A stretch of DNA of 64,000 bases from Tuctoria greenei (Eukaryota; Streptophyta; Magnoliopsida; Poales; Poaceae), in NCBI GenBank assembly GCA_036927565.1, contig JAYESD010000009.1, forward strand, positions 28,115,601 to 28,179,600. The letters run 5' to 3'. Below, piece by piece: positions 31,230 through 41,399 of this stretch. Each line of letters begins with the position of its first letter. The first letter of the stretch is position 1. The notes beneath the pieces are model-generated. The model saw only the letters and a program-made list of their open reading frames with translations, had not been told where the DNA came from and did no database searches. A program made the translations under genes and the position numbers.

Positions 31230-31317
31230 GTGAGCTTCGTGCCGCGCGACGTCTCTCATTGCCTCTCTCGCCGTTCTTCCTTCATCGTCGCTAACCCCAC
31301 CTCTCCCTTCCATCTAG
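31230..31317 (+). other. Putative 5'UTR intron of ORF3
   Basis: 88 bp from CTAAG|GTGAGC to CCTTCCATCTAG|ATG, with a CTAAC branch-point-like motif at 31291-31295 and a pyrimidine-rich tract. The acceptor abuts the ORF3 start codon. Seen in sequence; splicing is inferred. Confidence 0.55.
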
Positions 31318-33480
31318 ATGGGTCGTGATCGCAAAGGAAAGGGCAAGGCGATCGCGGAGCCCGCCGCGAAGAAGCGGAAATTATCGAAGGATGAGAAGGA
31401 GGCCTTGATGGCCGCTCGCGCCGCCGAGGAGCGTGAGCGCGGCCGTGGGGGGTCCTTGAGGATCCGTGAGGCCCGTCCGAGGCCGCCTCCAGTGGTCGAC
31501 GACTCCGACGCCGAAGAGGAGCCCGTTGAGCCCCTCGTCCGCCGGCGCTCAGCCCGGACGCGTGGGGGTCATGTCGAGGCTGCTCCTCGTCCGAGACCGA
31601 CGGCTGCCGACCGTCGTGAGGACAGGGAGATTGAGTGGGCTATCAATGAGATGGACACGGCCGTCCGGGTCCGTGAAGGAGTCCGTCTTGTGGACTACCG
31701 GAAGATGAAGGCGAAGCAACTCCGGAAGCTCAGATGGAGTGTTCTTCTTGAGGAGTGGTTCCCACAGCCCCGAGAGCTTCTTGTGGACAGTCGCTTCTGG
31801 ACTGTCACCCAGGCGTCTCTCTATGAGACCTACAAGCGCTGGGGGCACAAGCTCTTTCAGCACAACCACTTGGACTGGAGGCAGCTTGCAGTGGCAGCGG
31901 AGACTGAGATCCGCCCCTTCTTTGAAAGGTACAGAGGCTTGGTAGAGCTACTGGACTATGAGAGGAGTGCCTATGTGGAAGAGTGGGTCCGTGTCTTCTA
32001 CGCGACCCTATACATCTCAGAGGGCAGAAGATCCATTGCATTCATGTTCAATGGTCAGCACTACCATCTCACGAGGCAGACTTTGGGGCACATCCTTGGC
32101 TTGGACCTGCACGACACTAGCATACACGAGAAGGTCTATGGGCAGGCAGATCCACCGAGGAGGCCACTTACTGGAGGGGTAGCACCTCAGCTGGACGAGA
32201 TCCGCTCCTTGTTTGGCCCCACGTTCTCTCCAGATCAGCCGAGAGTCCCAGCACTCCTGACCCCAGCTGCGCGCATTGTGCACCTCGCCTTGCGCCGCAC
32301 GCTCCTGCCGAGGTCAGGATACTTGGAGGGGTTCACGAGTCTCCAGCAGACCCTCCTGTTCTACATAATGAACGGGATGGATTTTGATATCATAGACATA
32401 CTTCTCTGCGAGATGGAGGACGTGATCACAGATGGAGTGGGCATGATGAGGCAGCTAGCATACGGGCACTGGATTAGCTTTATCTGCTCTATGGTGGTGC
32501 CAGAGGGACATTCAGCACAGGCCCGGCTTGCTGACGAGAGCGTGACCCGCTTCGGCCACTACCGTGCGTCCGCTCCTGGAGACCGCCGTCTTGGTCGTCC
32601 AGTTGAGCGCCAGGTCAGGGCCCGCTTGACTGAGGAAGATTGGCCTGACCTCGAGAAGGAAGATGAGCGTCTGGCTGAGGCAGAAGCTCAAGGTGGAGAC
32701 TTACAGCACGTCTGGTCCGAGAGCGACACAGACGACAGTGTCGAGGAGTACTTCCCTCCTCCTCCACCTTCACCGAGGCAGCACGACGCCGAGGCCGGAG
32801 GATCAGCTGCTCCGCCACCGACACCACCTCCTGTGTCCGAGGCGCAGGTGACGCAGCCGTCTGAGCTGACGTCGCTTCTTCAGCAGATGATCGAGCAGCA
32901 GCGCCAGGACAGGCTCGCTGCTGAGCAGGCCAGGGCAGAGCAGGCTGCGCGGCTCGCAGAGCTTCAGAGGCAGCAGACAGAGATGCAGCTAGAGATGGCC
33001 CGCCAGAGGCGCGAGGACACGGACCGGTTCACGAGTCTGGTGGACCAGATGCACCGGAGGACACTGGACCAGCAGCAGCAGACCCAGCAGGCGATGATGG
33101 GTATCCTGGGGTTGATCACCAACCTCTACCAGCAGACCGGGATAGCCCTTCCGCCACAGCACACCGGTCTTAGTCAGCCTCCAGCAGCACCTCCTCTGGC
33201 TCCAGCTTCAGTTCCAGCACCGGCGTCGCCGATCCCGAGCTACAGCATGTCTCCACTGCTGGCTTCGACGGTGCCGTTCCAGTTCTCGCCTCTCCCGGCC
33301 GTGCTTTCTCCTCCAGCAGCTCCAGCTCCAGCGGACCCTCCAGCAGCTCCAGCTCCAGCCACGTCAGCACCTCCGGCTCCTCCCGCTCCAGCACCAGCTC
33401 CGGCGACGTCTACCTCGAGCAGCTCCGACACCGCCGACGTCGTCCGCTTCACCGTCGCCCCGAGAGCTCCGGAGTCCTAG
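31318..33480 (+). CDS. Sirevirus third ORF (env-position protein), 720 aa
   Basis: Large intact frame between pol and the 3' LTR, the place where sireviruses carry an envelope-like or unknown ORF. N-terminus is basic and charged (GKGKAIAEPAAKKRKLSKDE, a possible nuclear signal). A central globular part (about residues 100-420) contains RRSIAFMFNGQHYHLT and LGHILGLDLHD. It resembles the 'putative plant transposon protein'/Athila ORF1-type domain, at moderate confidence. Residues about 517-590 form a Gln/Glu/Arg-rich coiled coil, followed by a Pro/Ala-rich tail. No signal peptide or membrane helix is apparent, so a fusogenic envelope is not supported. It sits behind its own promoter-like region and UTR intron. 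Confidence 0.85.
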   Translation: MGRDRKGKGKAIAEPAAKKRKLSKDEKEALMAARAAEERERGRGGSLRIREARPRPPPVVDDSDAEEEPVEPLVRRRSARTRGGHVEAAPRPRPTAADRREDREIEWAINEMDTAVRVREGVRLVDYRKMKAKQLRKLRWSVLLEEWFPQPRELLVDSRFWTVTQASLYETYKRWGHKLFQHNHLDWRQLAVAAETEIRPFFERYRGLVELLDYERSAYVEEWVRVFYATLYISEGRRSIAFMFNGQHYHLTRQTLGHILGLDLHDTSIHEKVYGQADPPRRPLTGGVAPQLDEIRSLFGPTFSPDQPRVPALLTPAARIVHLALRRTLLPRSGYLEGFTSLQQTLLFYIMNGMDFDIIDILLCEMEDVITDGVGMMRQLAYGHWISFICSMVVPEGHSAQARLADESVTRFGHYRASAPGDRRLGRPVERQVRARLTEEDWPDLEKEDERLAEAEAQGGDLQHVWSESDTDDSVEEYFPPPPPSPRQHDAEAGGSAAPPPTPPPVSEAQVTQPSELTSLLQQMIEQQRQDRLAAEQARAEQAARLAELQRQQTEMQLEMARQRREDTDRFTSLVDQMHRRTLDQQQQTQQAMMGILGLITNLYQQTGIALPPQHTGLSQPPAAPPLAPASVPAPASPIPSYSMSPLLASTVPFQFSPLPAVLSPPAAPAPADPPAAPAPATSAPPAPPAPAPAPATSTSSSSDTADVVRFTVAPRAPES

Positions 33481-33483
33481 GTA

Positions 33484-33875
33484 CTCCTCTTCCCTTTTTG
33501 GTGTCTTGATGCCAAAGGGGGAGAAGAGTTAGAGTTAGGGGGAGTGTCTTGTAAGAGTTAGAGTTAGGGGGAGTGTCTTGGGCTTAGGGGGAGTGCTAGT
33601 CTTGGGCTTAGGGGGAGTGCTAGTTATCTATTTGCTTTCAGTCTTGTTATTTGCTTCTATTTGAGACTTGATTGTTATCATTTGCTACTATTTGTAATTC
33701 AGTATGCTACTTCACTCTTATGATTTATATTTGATCACTGTTTGAGCCTCCGAGCTCCTTGTGTTGCATGTTGTTCCGATTACATTTCTTTATGAGCATT
33801 GCGTTTGCGTTTCAAATTCCGTTACTTTTATGCTCTACTCGTTGTGTTGTCATCAATCACCAAAAAGGGGGAGAT
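33484..33875 (+). repeat. Multiple purine tracts before the sirevirus 3' LTR
   Basis: AAAGGGGGAGAAGAG at about 33515, then four units of TTAGGGGGAGTG (33530-33620) in two tandem pairs, and the terminal AAAAAGGGGGAGATTG abutting the LTR at 33876. The last is the expected plus-strand primer. The others are purine-tract-like copies, a known habit of sireviruses. Confidence 0.75.
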
Positions 33876-35335
33876 TGAAAGCATCTAGGCCCCCACGAGG
33901 TACGGTTTCGGTGATTAATGACAACCGTTAATTACCACTAATGAGTTTGTGGATGCGAGGTTTCATGTACAATGAATCAAACGTCGATCAATCACTCATA
34001 AATGTCATCTACTGCTCATTGGATGCAAAAGGAGACCCCTCAACGAACTAACCTAAGGGGTTAATCGGAAACAAATGAGGAACTCGTACAACGACGCAAC
34101 CTTATCAAAATTGGCAACACAAGAAGCTTCATATCCATCAGAAGAGCCATACAAACAAGTGTTCAAGAGGTCACAAGTCCAAAATCCAAAAGATCAGTCC
34201 AACTCAACTCGAAGGAAACAAATTGTACACACCGGAGCATCCGGTGATCTGAAGAATGACTGCATCGGTCGATTTGGACTCAACAGAAGAAGAAGACCTC
34301 AGAATGAAGTACACACCGGATCATCCGATGTGTATCAAGTGAACATCGGATGAATACAACAGTAAGCAAATTTTCTGAAGTGTTCTGAAGGACTGAACAC
34401 CGGATCATCCGATGTTGAAGGCAGATGCACATCGGTCGATTACAACAGAAGCAAATTATCAGCTCAACCAGACTGAAGATCTATTCATCGGATCCTCCGA
34501 TGATGAAGGAGGTGAAGCATCGGTCTAATAACGGTCATTTCTGACAGAATGACGTCAGCTAATCTAATTAGACCGATGCTCATAAAAGGGGGTCATCGGA
34601 TCATCCGATGTACACAGAAAAAGTAATCAGCCCACTTTTCCAACGGCTAATTCGGTTGGGCTGAGTATTTAACCCCCTCCCACCAGTCATTTCGCAGAGG
34701 CTGGACAACAAGAGCACCACTACACATTCCCCAAGTGTCCAAGACTTAGAATACTCATTTTCACACTCTTGTAATCCTTTCACACCTCAAGATATAGGCT
34801 AGTTCCTCTTAGAGTTAAGCTTGTGTGCGTCCTCTCTGGGTGAGTGGAGACTCTAGAGTAAGGAGAGCCGTGAGAAAGTGCATTCTTGGTGATTGCATTC
34901 ACCTTGTATCAAGAGGAGAGTGAAGAGATCGCTCCGGAGCTTGCCGAGACCATTGTGGAAGCCCGGAGGATCGAAGTTGTACAAGGCTTGAGCTCCACCT
35001 TGCCAAGGATGGCGAACGGAGGAAGTTAGTGGATTCCCTCGTCTCGGTGACTTGGGAGTGGCGATACCCTTAGGTGGGTGCCACAACGTGGACGTAGGTG
35101 GATCCTAGTGATCTCACCGAACCACGGGAAAAATCGACGTGTCCCCGTGTCTTCGAGCGTTTGCATTCCTCCTCCCTACTCCTTTACGATTACGCAATTC
35201 TCAATTCCGCACTTAATTCTCTTAATTGCACTGTTGGCTTGCTTAGAGAATTAGATTTCACTTAAGCTTTAAATTGACTTAAAATTTGAAGTAGCCCAAT
35301 TCACCCCCCCCCCTCTTGGGCATTCGATCCCTACA
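33876..35335 (+). repeat. 3' LTR of sirevirus 1
   Basis: 1460 bp, same as 23027-24489 except the C-run length near 35304. Followed by the target copy GCTGC. Confidence 0.95.
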
Positions 35336-35340
35336 GCTGC

Positions 35341-35538
35341 GCCCCCCCTTAACCGCACCTCATTAATCAGATAATACAAGTTTTCCACCAGAAAAGGCAC
35401 CCACGGCAGCACCTGATCTAGCCGAGTTCCCTAACTCACCTAGATCAGGATTTCACATCTGTTCCAGCAAGAACTCGGCGAGTTCTCCCCTGTTCCTTTC
35501 TTCTCCGATCTGATCAGCACCAGGGGTGCCTTCTACTC
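35341..35538 (+). repeat. 5' LTR of element D, second part
   Basis: Continues the LTR (GCCCCCCTTAACCGCACCTC...), matching 40771-40968 of the 3' LTR, up to CTTCTACTC. Confidence 0.9.
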
Positions 35539-36321
35539 AAGGTTGTAAATCTCCGCCTGGACGCCTAGGCGCCTGCCCGGCGCCTGGACGTCTAGGCGCC
35601 TAGGCGGGCGCCTAGGCGAGCTCCAGGCGAGTGAAGAGTTGCAGCCATGGTATGGGTTCTAAAGGCGCAGGGAAGCAGAGGTGCTTCGCAGGAGGCTGGC
35701 AGTGGCGTGTGCGGTGTGCCTCTGCCTGGGGCTGGAGGTGAGGAGGGCGACGGGGGAAGAGAGGGTGGGCAGGAGAGCAGCGGAGGCTGGATCCATGGCG
35801 CATGGCGGACGGGGATAAGCGTGAGGAAGCAGACGAGCGTGAGAGGAACGATGGCGCTGGGAGAGAACTGGATGCTGGGCGCTTGGGGCATTCTTTAAAG
35901 CCCAACCGGCCCAATAGCACCACAACCCTCCATTCTTAATCTAATGGTCTCTCAGTCCTCTCCTTAACCCTAATATTTGGCTGCCCCAGTCCGCCCCTGG
36001 CCGATCTTTTTCTTTCCCTACGGCGGCGCTCGTTTCTCCTCATCTCCTTCTGCCCGCTTCTCGTCCGCCGGTCCCGGCCACCGTCGCCCGTCGTCAGAAG
36101 CTCCTCCGGTCGCGACCGATGTTCCCCTGGCCGCGCCTAAAGCTCCCCCATCCGCGCTCGCTTCTCCCCTGCCTGCTGCGCCGCCTGCCGTCGTGCCGGC
36201 CACCGTCCGCCGTCGTTCTAGGCACCGCCAGGCGAGTCGACCGGCCATGGCGTCCAGGCCGGAGCGACTGGACGCCTAGGCGGCGACTAGGCGTCGCCTA
36301 GGCGACGCCTGAACAACACTG
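35539..36321. mobile_element. Mutator-like element in the LTR of D
   Basis: 783-bp insertion flanked by a 9-bp direct repeat CTTCTACTC (35530-35538, 36322-36330), absent from the 3' LTR of D at about 40960-40968. Ends show weak inverted similarity (AAGGTTGTAAATC on the left, CAGTGTTGTTCAGG inward from the right) and several CGCCTAGGCG palindromes near both termini. A 9-bp duplication points to the Mutator superfamily. No transposase is visible. The GC-rich middle (for example 35977-36279) could be captured host DNA but is not recognised. Confidence 0.75.
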
Positions 36322-36330
36322 CTTCTACTC

Positions 36331-36468
36331 TCTCTGTCCTCTCTGTTCTGCACACAGGGATCACCCTGTCCTGTTCTGCACCGCATAACAAATCTGTTCT
36401 GGCCGAACAGATCCGATTAGCACACCTGCAGAGCTAGAAACAGGGCTGAACAGGCCGGATTTCCAACA
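36331..36468 (+). repeat. 5' LTR of element D, third part
   Basis: Ends CGGATTTCCAACA, followed by ATCG and the primer site TGGCATCAGAGC at 36473-36484. Confidence 0.9.
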
Positions 36469-36485
36469 ATCGTGGCATCAGAGCC

Positions 36486-37144
36486 ATGTCGACCTCTCCC
36501 CCAAGCAGCGACAGCGTCACCGGCAACGGCAGCAAGATCACGACGACGACCTCTCCGGTAGTTTGTGAGGTGAACACGGGAACCTGGTTTCCGCTGGTCA
36601 TCAGGACCAACTATGCGGAGTGGGCCGTCATGATGGAGATCAAGCTGAAGGCGCGACTACTTTGGAAGGCGGTGGAAGATGGCAACGTGACGCAGCAGGA
36701 GGACATGTTGGCGCTCGACATCCTAGTCAGCGCCATCCCGTCGGAGATGATCACATCCTAGTCGGGAGGGCTGCCGAAAATGCCTTCGACACGACACGGC
36801 GCAAGGGAGGAGTGCACGACAACCAGCTGTACCTCACTCAGGAGGAGTGGGAGGCACGGCGGAAGGAGGCGCGAGGAGATGAGAGCTCTTCGAAGAAGGG
36901 TGGCCGCAAGGGGGCACCCAAGAAGAAGAAGGGTTCCACGAAAGACATTCCGCGGGACCAGTGCAGGAAGTGCGGCAAGAAGGGTCATTGGGCCAAGGAG
37001 TGTCGTTCAAAGATGCAGCAGCAGCAGGAGCCGCAGCAGCAGGCGCACGTGGCGAAGGCGGAGGAGGAGGGCGCCTTGTTCATGACAAGGGCGGCCTCAG
37101 AGTACAGGAGGAGCTTGTACACGAGCGTCCCGCGCACCCACTAG
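36486..37144 (+). pseudogene. Gag of element D with internal deletion
   Basis: N-terminal part (36486-36761) has WFPLVIRTNYAEWAVMMEIK and ALDILVSAIPSEM. It then stops, and a later part in another frame (from about 36780) gives QLYLTQEEWEARRKEA and the zinc knuckle CRKCGKKGHWAKEC. Compared with the related gag at 11301-16055, the middle of about 130-150 residues is missing. Gag function is lost. Confidence 0.85.
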
Positions 37145-37166
37145 AGATAGTGGAGGGGCTGTCTTC

Positions 37167-40100
37167 GTGAACCACGACAATGACGACGACTTCGACGACA
37201 CCCTTTGGTACCTCGACACGGGCGCGACCAATCACATGACTGGCTCGCGCGCTGTCTTCTGCGAGCTCGACGAGAACGTCGTCGGTACCGTCAAGTTCGG
37301 CGACAACTCGGTTGTGCGGATCAAGGGGAAGGGCACAATCCTATTCACCTGCAGGTCGAGTGAGCATCGGCGGCTCACCAGCATCTACCTCATCCCGCGT
37401 CTCACCACCAACCTCATCAGTCTCGGGCGACTAGATGAGGACGGCTACACCATCACTGTACGTGGAGGAGTGATGGACATACGGGACGAGCAGAGACATC
37501 TTCTCACACGGGTGCAGCGCGACGACTCCAAGTTGTACTCCGTCAAGCTCAACATCACACGCCCGGTTTGCCTGATCGCGCGACGTGGTGATGTTGCGTG
37601 GCATTGGCACGAACGCTACGGTCACGTCGGCTTCCAGGCGCTTCAGAAGCTGGCAAAGGAGGAGATGGTGCTCGGGCTTTCGCAAATTGATCACGTCAAT
37701 CAATTGTGTGAAGCTTGCTTAGCCGGGAAGCAGAGGCGCTCCAGCTTCCCCATGCAAGCTCGACGGCACGCGGAGGGCACGCTCGACCTCGTCCACGGCG
37801 ACATCTGCGGACTGATCACGCCTACGACTCCAGGCGGCAAGAAGATGTTCTTGTTGCTAGTGGACGATATGAGTCGCTATATGTGGCTCTATCTACTAGC
37901 AAGCAAGGACCAGACACCCGACTTAATTCAGCAATTCAAGACGACGGCTGAATTAGAGTCTGGGAGGAGGCTGAAGCTACTCCGTACTGACCGCGGAGGG
38001 GAGTTCACCTCACAAGAGTTCGACGAATACTGTGCTCAGCACGGCGTACAGCGTCAGCTCACAGCCCCATACACGCCGCAACAAAACGGGGTTGTGGAGC
38101 GGCGCAACCAGACGGTGGTCGGAATGGCGAGAAGCATGTTGAAGGCAAAGGGTATGCCCGGTTTTTTTTTTTGGGTGAGGCGGTCGCGACAGCCATCTAC
38201 ATCCTGAATAGATCCCCGACCCGCGGCCTCGATGGGAAGACGCCGTATGAAGCTTGGCACGGGGAGCGACCAGCCGTCAACTACTTTCGAACTTTTGGGT
38301 GCGTGGGGCATGTCAAAAATATGCGCCCTCACCTGAAAAAGTTGGAAGACCGGAGTACGCCAATGGTGTTCATTGGCTATGTTGCAGGGACGAAGGGCTA
38401 CCGGATGTACAATCCGACTGGCGGGCGCACTCACATATCACGAGACGTGGTATTCGACGAGGCGACCAAGTGAGACTAGGAGAAGGAGCTGAAGAAGAGG
38501 ACTACGCCACGTTCTACATCGACTCCTTGGGTCTAGCACCTGCTGGACCTGCTGTTCCAGCACCTGGGAAGGTGCTGCAGGGCCCGAAGGGGCCAAACAG
38601 CACCCCTGCAGCGCCCAGGAGGGGCGCAGGGGGGCTTGTCCAGACTCCAGGAGCACCTGCGCACGCATTCAGACCAGCTGGGAGGCGCCCAGCAACCCCT
38701 GCAGCACCCCACAGGCTTCTATAGGGGCTGTCCAGTCCAGAACAAACCTGGGATAGCCCGCTACAGGAGTCAGCAGCAGCTGGAGGGTCCGAGACTGAAA
38801 ATTCCAGCACCTTCGTCACGCCCCGCCACCCTCCACGGCCCATCCGCTTCGCCACGCCGCCGACGGATGTCGGCAGCAACGTCGACGCCTACCACAACGA
38901 CAACGTTGCACTTCGGTTCCGCACGATGCGCAACGTGCTGGGAACCCTCACCCCTCTTGGGCGCGCGCCACGCCCACCGAGCCTGGAGGAGGGGGAGCTC
39001 ATGTTCACCACTGCGGAGGAGCCTACGTCCTTCGCCGATGCCGAGGAACACCCGTGCTGGAGACGGGCCATGCTCGAGGAGATGGAGTCCATAGAAGAGA
39101 ACAAGACGTGGCAACTTGTTGATCTTCCTGCAGGACACAAGCCCATTGGTCTCAAGTGGGTGTTCAAGGTGAAGAGGGACGAGCATGGAGAGGTGGTGAA
39201 GCACAAGGCTCGTTTGGTGGCTAAAGGCTATGTCCAGTGGCAAGGAATAGACTTTGACGAGGTATTCGCTCCTGTAGCCCTTCTAGAGTCTGTTCGCTTG
39301 CTCCTTGCAGTAGCTGCGCACAAGGGATGGGAGGTACACCACATGGATGTGAAGATCGCCTTCCTGAACGGCGATCTGATGGAGGAGGTGTACGTCTCTC
39401 AGCCCGCTGGCTTCATCGTCGACGGAGCCGAACACAAAGTGTATCGGCTCAAGAAGGCTTTGTACGGACTTCATCAAGCGCCCAGGGTCTAGAATGCCAA
39501 GCTTAACGATAGCTTGCTATCGCTTGGTTTTCAGAAGAGAACGAGCGAGTACGGGATTTACTTCCGTGGAGCTGGAGAGGAGAAGCTCATCGTCGGCGTG
39601 TACGTCGACGATCTCGTGATCACAGGAGGGGGCGACATCAAGAAGTTCAAGGAGGAGATGATGAAGCGGTTCAAGATGAGCGACTTGGGCCTCTTGTCGT
39701 ATTATCTTGGCCTGGAGGTGCGGCAAACTGAAGAAGGGATAAGCATTGGGCAGGCGGCCTACGCTTCGAAGCTTGTCTCGAAAGCTGGCCTGGAGGAGTG
39801 CAACTCTTGTGCGTTCCCCATGGAGCAAGGCCTAAAGCTTTACAAGATAAGTAAGAGTCCGTTGGTGCACGCAACGGGCTACATGAGCTTGGTGGGAGGG
39901 CTGCGATATGTGGTAAACACACGCCCCGACCTCGCCTACTCGGTTGGGTACGTGAGTCGGTTTTTGGAGGAGCCAAGAGAAGATCACTTGGCTGCAGTCA
40001 AGCGCATCATACGCTATATAGCGGGTATGATCCACTTCGGAGTCTTCTATCTAAGAGGAGACAACATGGAGTTGATTGGCTACTCGGATAGCGACTTTGC

Positions 40101-40540
40101 GGGAGACGTGGAGGACCGGAAGAGCACGAGCGGGGTGCTGTTTTGTCTTGGAAACAACCCCGTTTCATGGCAGTTCAACAAGCAGAAGGTGGTGACCTTA
40201 TCCTCGTGTGAAGCTGAGTACATCGCAGCAGCTCAAGGGGCATGTCAAGGTGTATGGATGACACGGCTGATGGAAGACTTGGTTGAAAAGATGAAGGCAC
40301 CGGTGCTGCGGGTTGATAACAAGTCTGCCATAGACTTGAGCAAGAACCCGGTACACCATGACAGGAGCAAGCACATCGATACCAAGTATCACTACATACG
40401 GGAGTGTGTTGACAACGGTGACATTGTGCTGAGCAAATCTCTACGAAGGACCAGATGGCGGACATCTTGACCAAGACGCTTGGAAGACAGAAGTTCATCG
40501 AGATGAGAAGAAGAATTGGCGTTCTGGACATACTGCAGGT
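37167..40540 (+). pseudogene. Pol of element D, decayed
   Basis: Copia pol in order: protease WYLDTGATNHMTGS, integrase WHWHERYGHVGFQAL, RTDRGGEFTS and TPQQNGVVERRN, RT with HMDVKIAFLNGDL and YVDDLVITGG, RNase H with SDSDFAGDVEDRKSTSG. Breaks: a frameshift in a 13-T run near 38160, TGA at about 38471 with scrambled sequence to about 38920, TAG at 39490 in QAPRV*NAK (Trp expected), and a frameshift near 40435 before the C-terminal end. The element cannot encode its own enzymes. Confidence 0.9.
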
Positions 40541-40552
40541 CCAGGAGGAGAA

Positions 40553-41106
40553 TGTCGGGTGACCCTGGCCCTGGGCCTGGGCCGGCCTTGTGTGGCTGAG
40601 CCCACCAGGGGCGCGCGCACCCAGGCGGGCCCACCTCCCTGGTGCGGTCAGATAAAATAGAGTCCAAAAAATTAGAAATTCTGTTTATGTGTCCTATTTA
40701 GTTTAGAGATAGAATAAGAGTTGTAAGGGGTTGGGACTCTCCCAAAACCCCCCTATATAAACAGGGTTGTGCCCCCCTGTAACCGCACATCATTAATCAG
40801 ATAATACAAGTTTTCCACCAGAAAAGGCCCCCACGGCAGCACCTGATCTAGCCGAGTTCCCTAACTCGCCTAGATCAGGATTTCACATCTGTTCCAGCAA
40901 GAACTCGGCGAGTTCTCCTCTATTTCTTTCTTCTCTGATCTGATCAGCACCAGGGGTGCCTTCTACTCTCTCTGTCCTCTCTGTTCTGCACACAGGGATC
41001 ACATTGTCCTGTTCTGCACCGCATAACAGATCTGTTCTGGTCGAACAGATCCGATCAGCACACCTGCAGAGCTAGAAACAGGGCTGAACAGGTCGGATTT
41101 CCAACA
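40553..41106 (+). repeat. 3' LTR of element D
   Basis: 554 bp, TGTCGGGTGA to TTTCCAACA, preceded by the purine tract CCAGGAGGAGAA. Followed by the target copy CTGTC. It shows the uninterrupted sequence at both nested insertion points of the 5' LTR. Confidence 0.93.
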
Positions 41107-41399
41107 CTGTCGTCGTCTTCGGTGGGATCGATATCGTCAGCCAGTGCTGCGGGATTGAAATCGCGCCGAACTTGGCCGTCGAATCCAATGGATGATGAAC
41201 ACAATCATAGATCACGACGAAATCTCTATTGACCATCCATTGATTTATACGTTTGATCTCCTCGATGTTTGCAGCAATCTCTTCAAGCTGTTGATCAATC
41301 TTCTTCATCCTTCGATATAACGCAATGTCGTCGTCGCATACATCCTTCATCCTAGAGTTGTCGTCGCCCATTGGATCGTTACTGGATCGTGATACCAAA
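41107..41399 (-). pseudogene. Gag-leader fragment of element E with coiled coil and primer-site relic
   Basis: On the minus strand, a short frame reads DDDIALYRRMKKIDQQLEEI and AANIEEIKRINQWMVNRDF, a predicted coiled coil like those at the start of some plant retroelement gag proteins. It begins beside a primer-site-like sequence (41386-41398, TGGTATCACGAT on the element strand) and is cut by element D after about 290 bases. The other side of the cut resumes at 22809. Confidence 0.55.

Larger units (their letters stand above)
23027..35335 (+). mobile_element. Intact sirevirus (SIRE/Maximus-type Copia), 12.3 kb
   Basis: LTRs of 1463 and 1460 bp starting TGAAAGCATC and ending CCCTACA, target duplication GCTGC (23022-23026, 35336-35340), primer site ATTGGTATCAGAGC at 24490, gag, pol, a third ORF, and repeated purine tracts before the 3' LTR. 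The only LTR difference I noticed is a C-run length (13 against 10), so the insertion is very young. All three large ORFs are open, making this the best candidate for an active element in the window. Confidence 0.97.
22810..41106 (+). mobile_element. Ty1/Copia element D, nested inside E and itself interrupted twice
   Basis: Target duplication CTGTC at 22805-22809 and 41107-41111. The 5' LTR is in pieces (22810-23026, 35341-35538, 36331-36468), split by a sirevirus and by a Mutator-like element. The 3' LTR (40553-41106) is whole and gives the empty-site sequence for both insertions. Primer site TGGCATCAGAGC starts at 36473. Coding region is decayed: gag has a central deletion and pol has several stops and frameshifts. 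Confidence 0.95.

Noticed and set aside
31318..33480. Calling the sirevirus third ORF a viral envelope protein
   Set aside because: No signal peptide, membrane helix or fusion-like segment is visible. Only its genomic position matches an env gene.
35977..36279. ORF in the Mutator-like element as a captured gene
   Set aside because: Pro/Ala-rich and GC-driven. No recognisable protein family, so only mentioned as a possibility.
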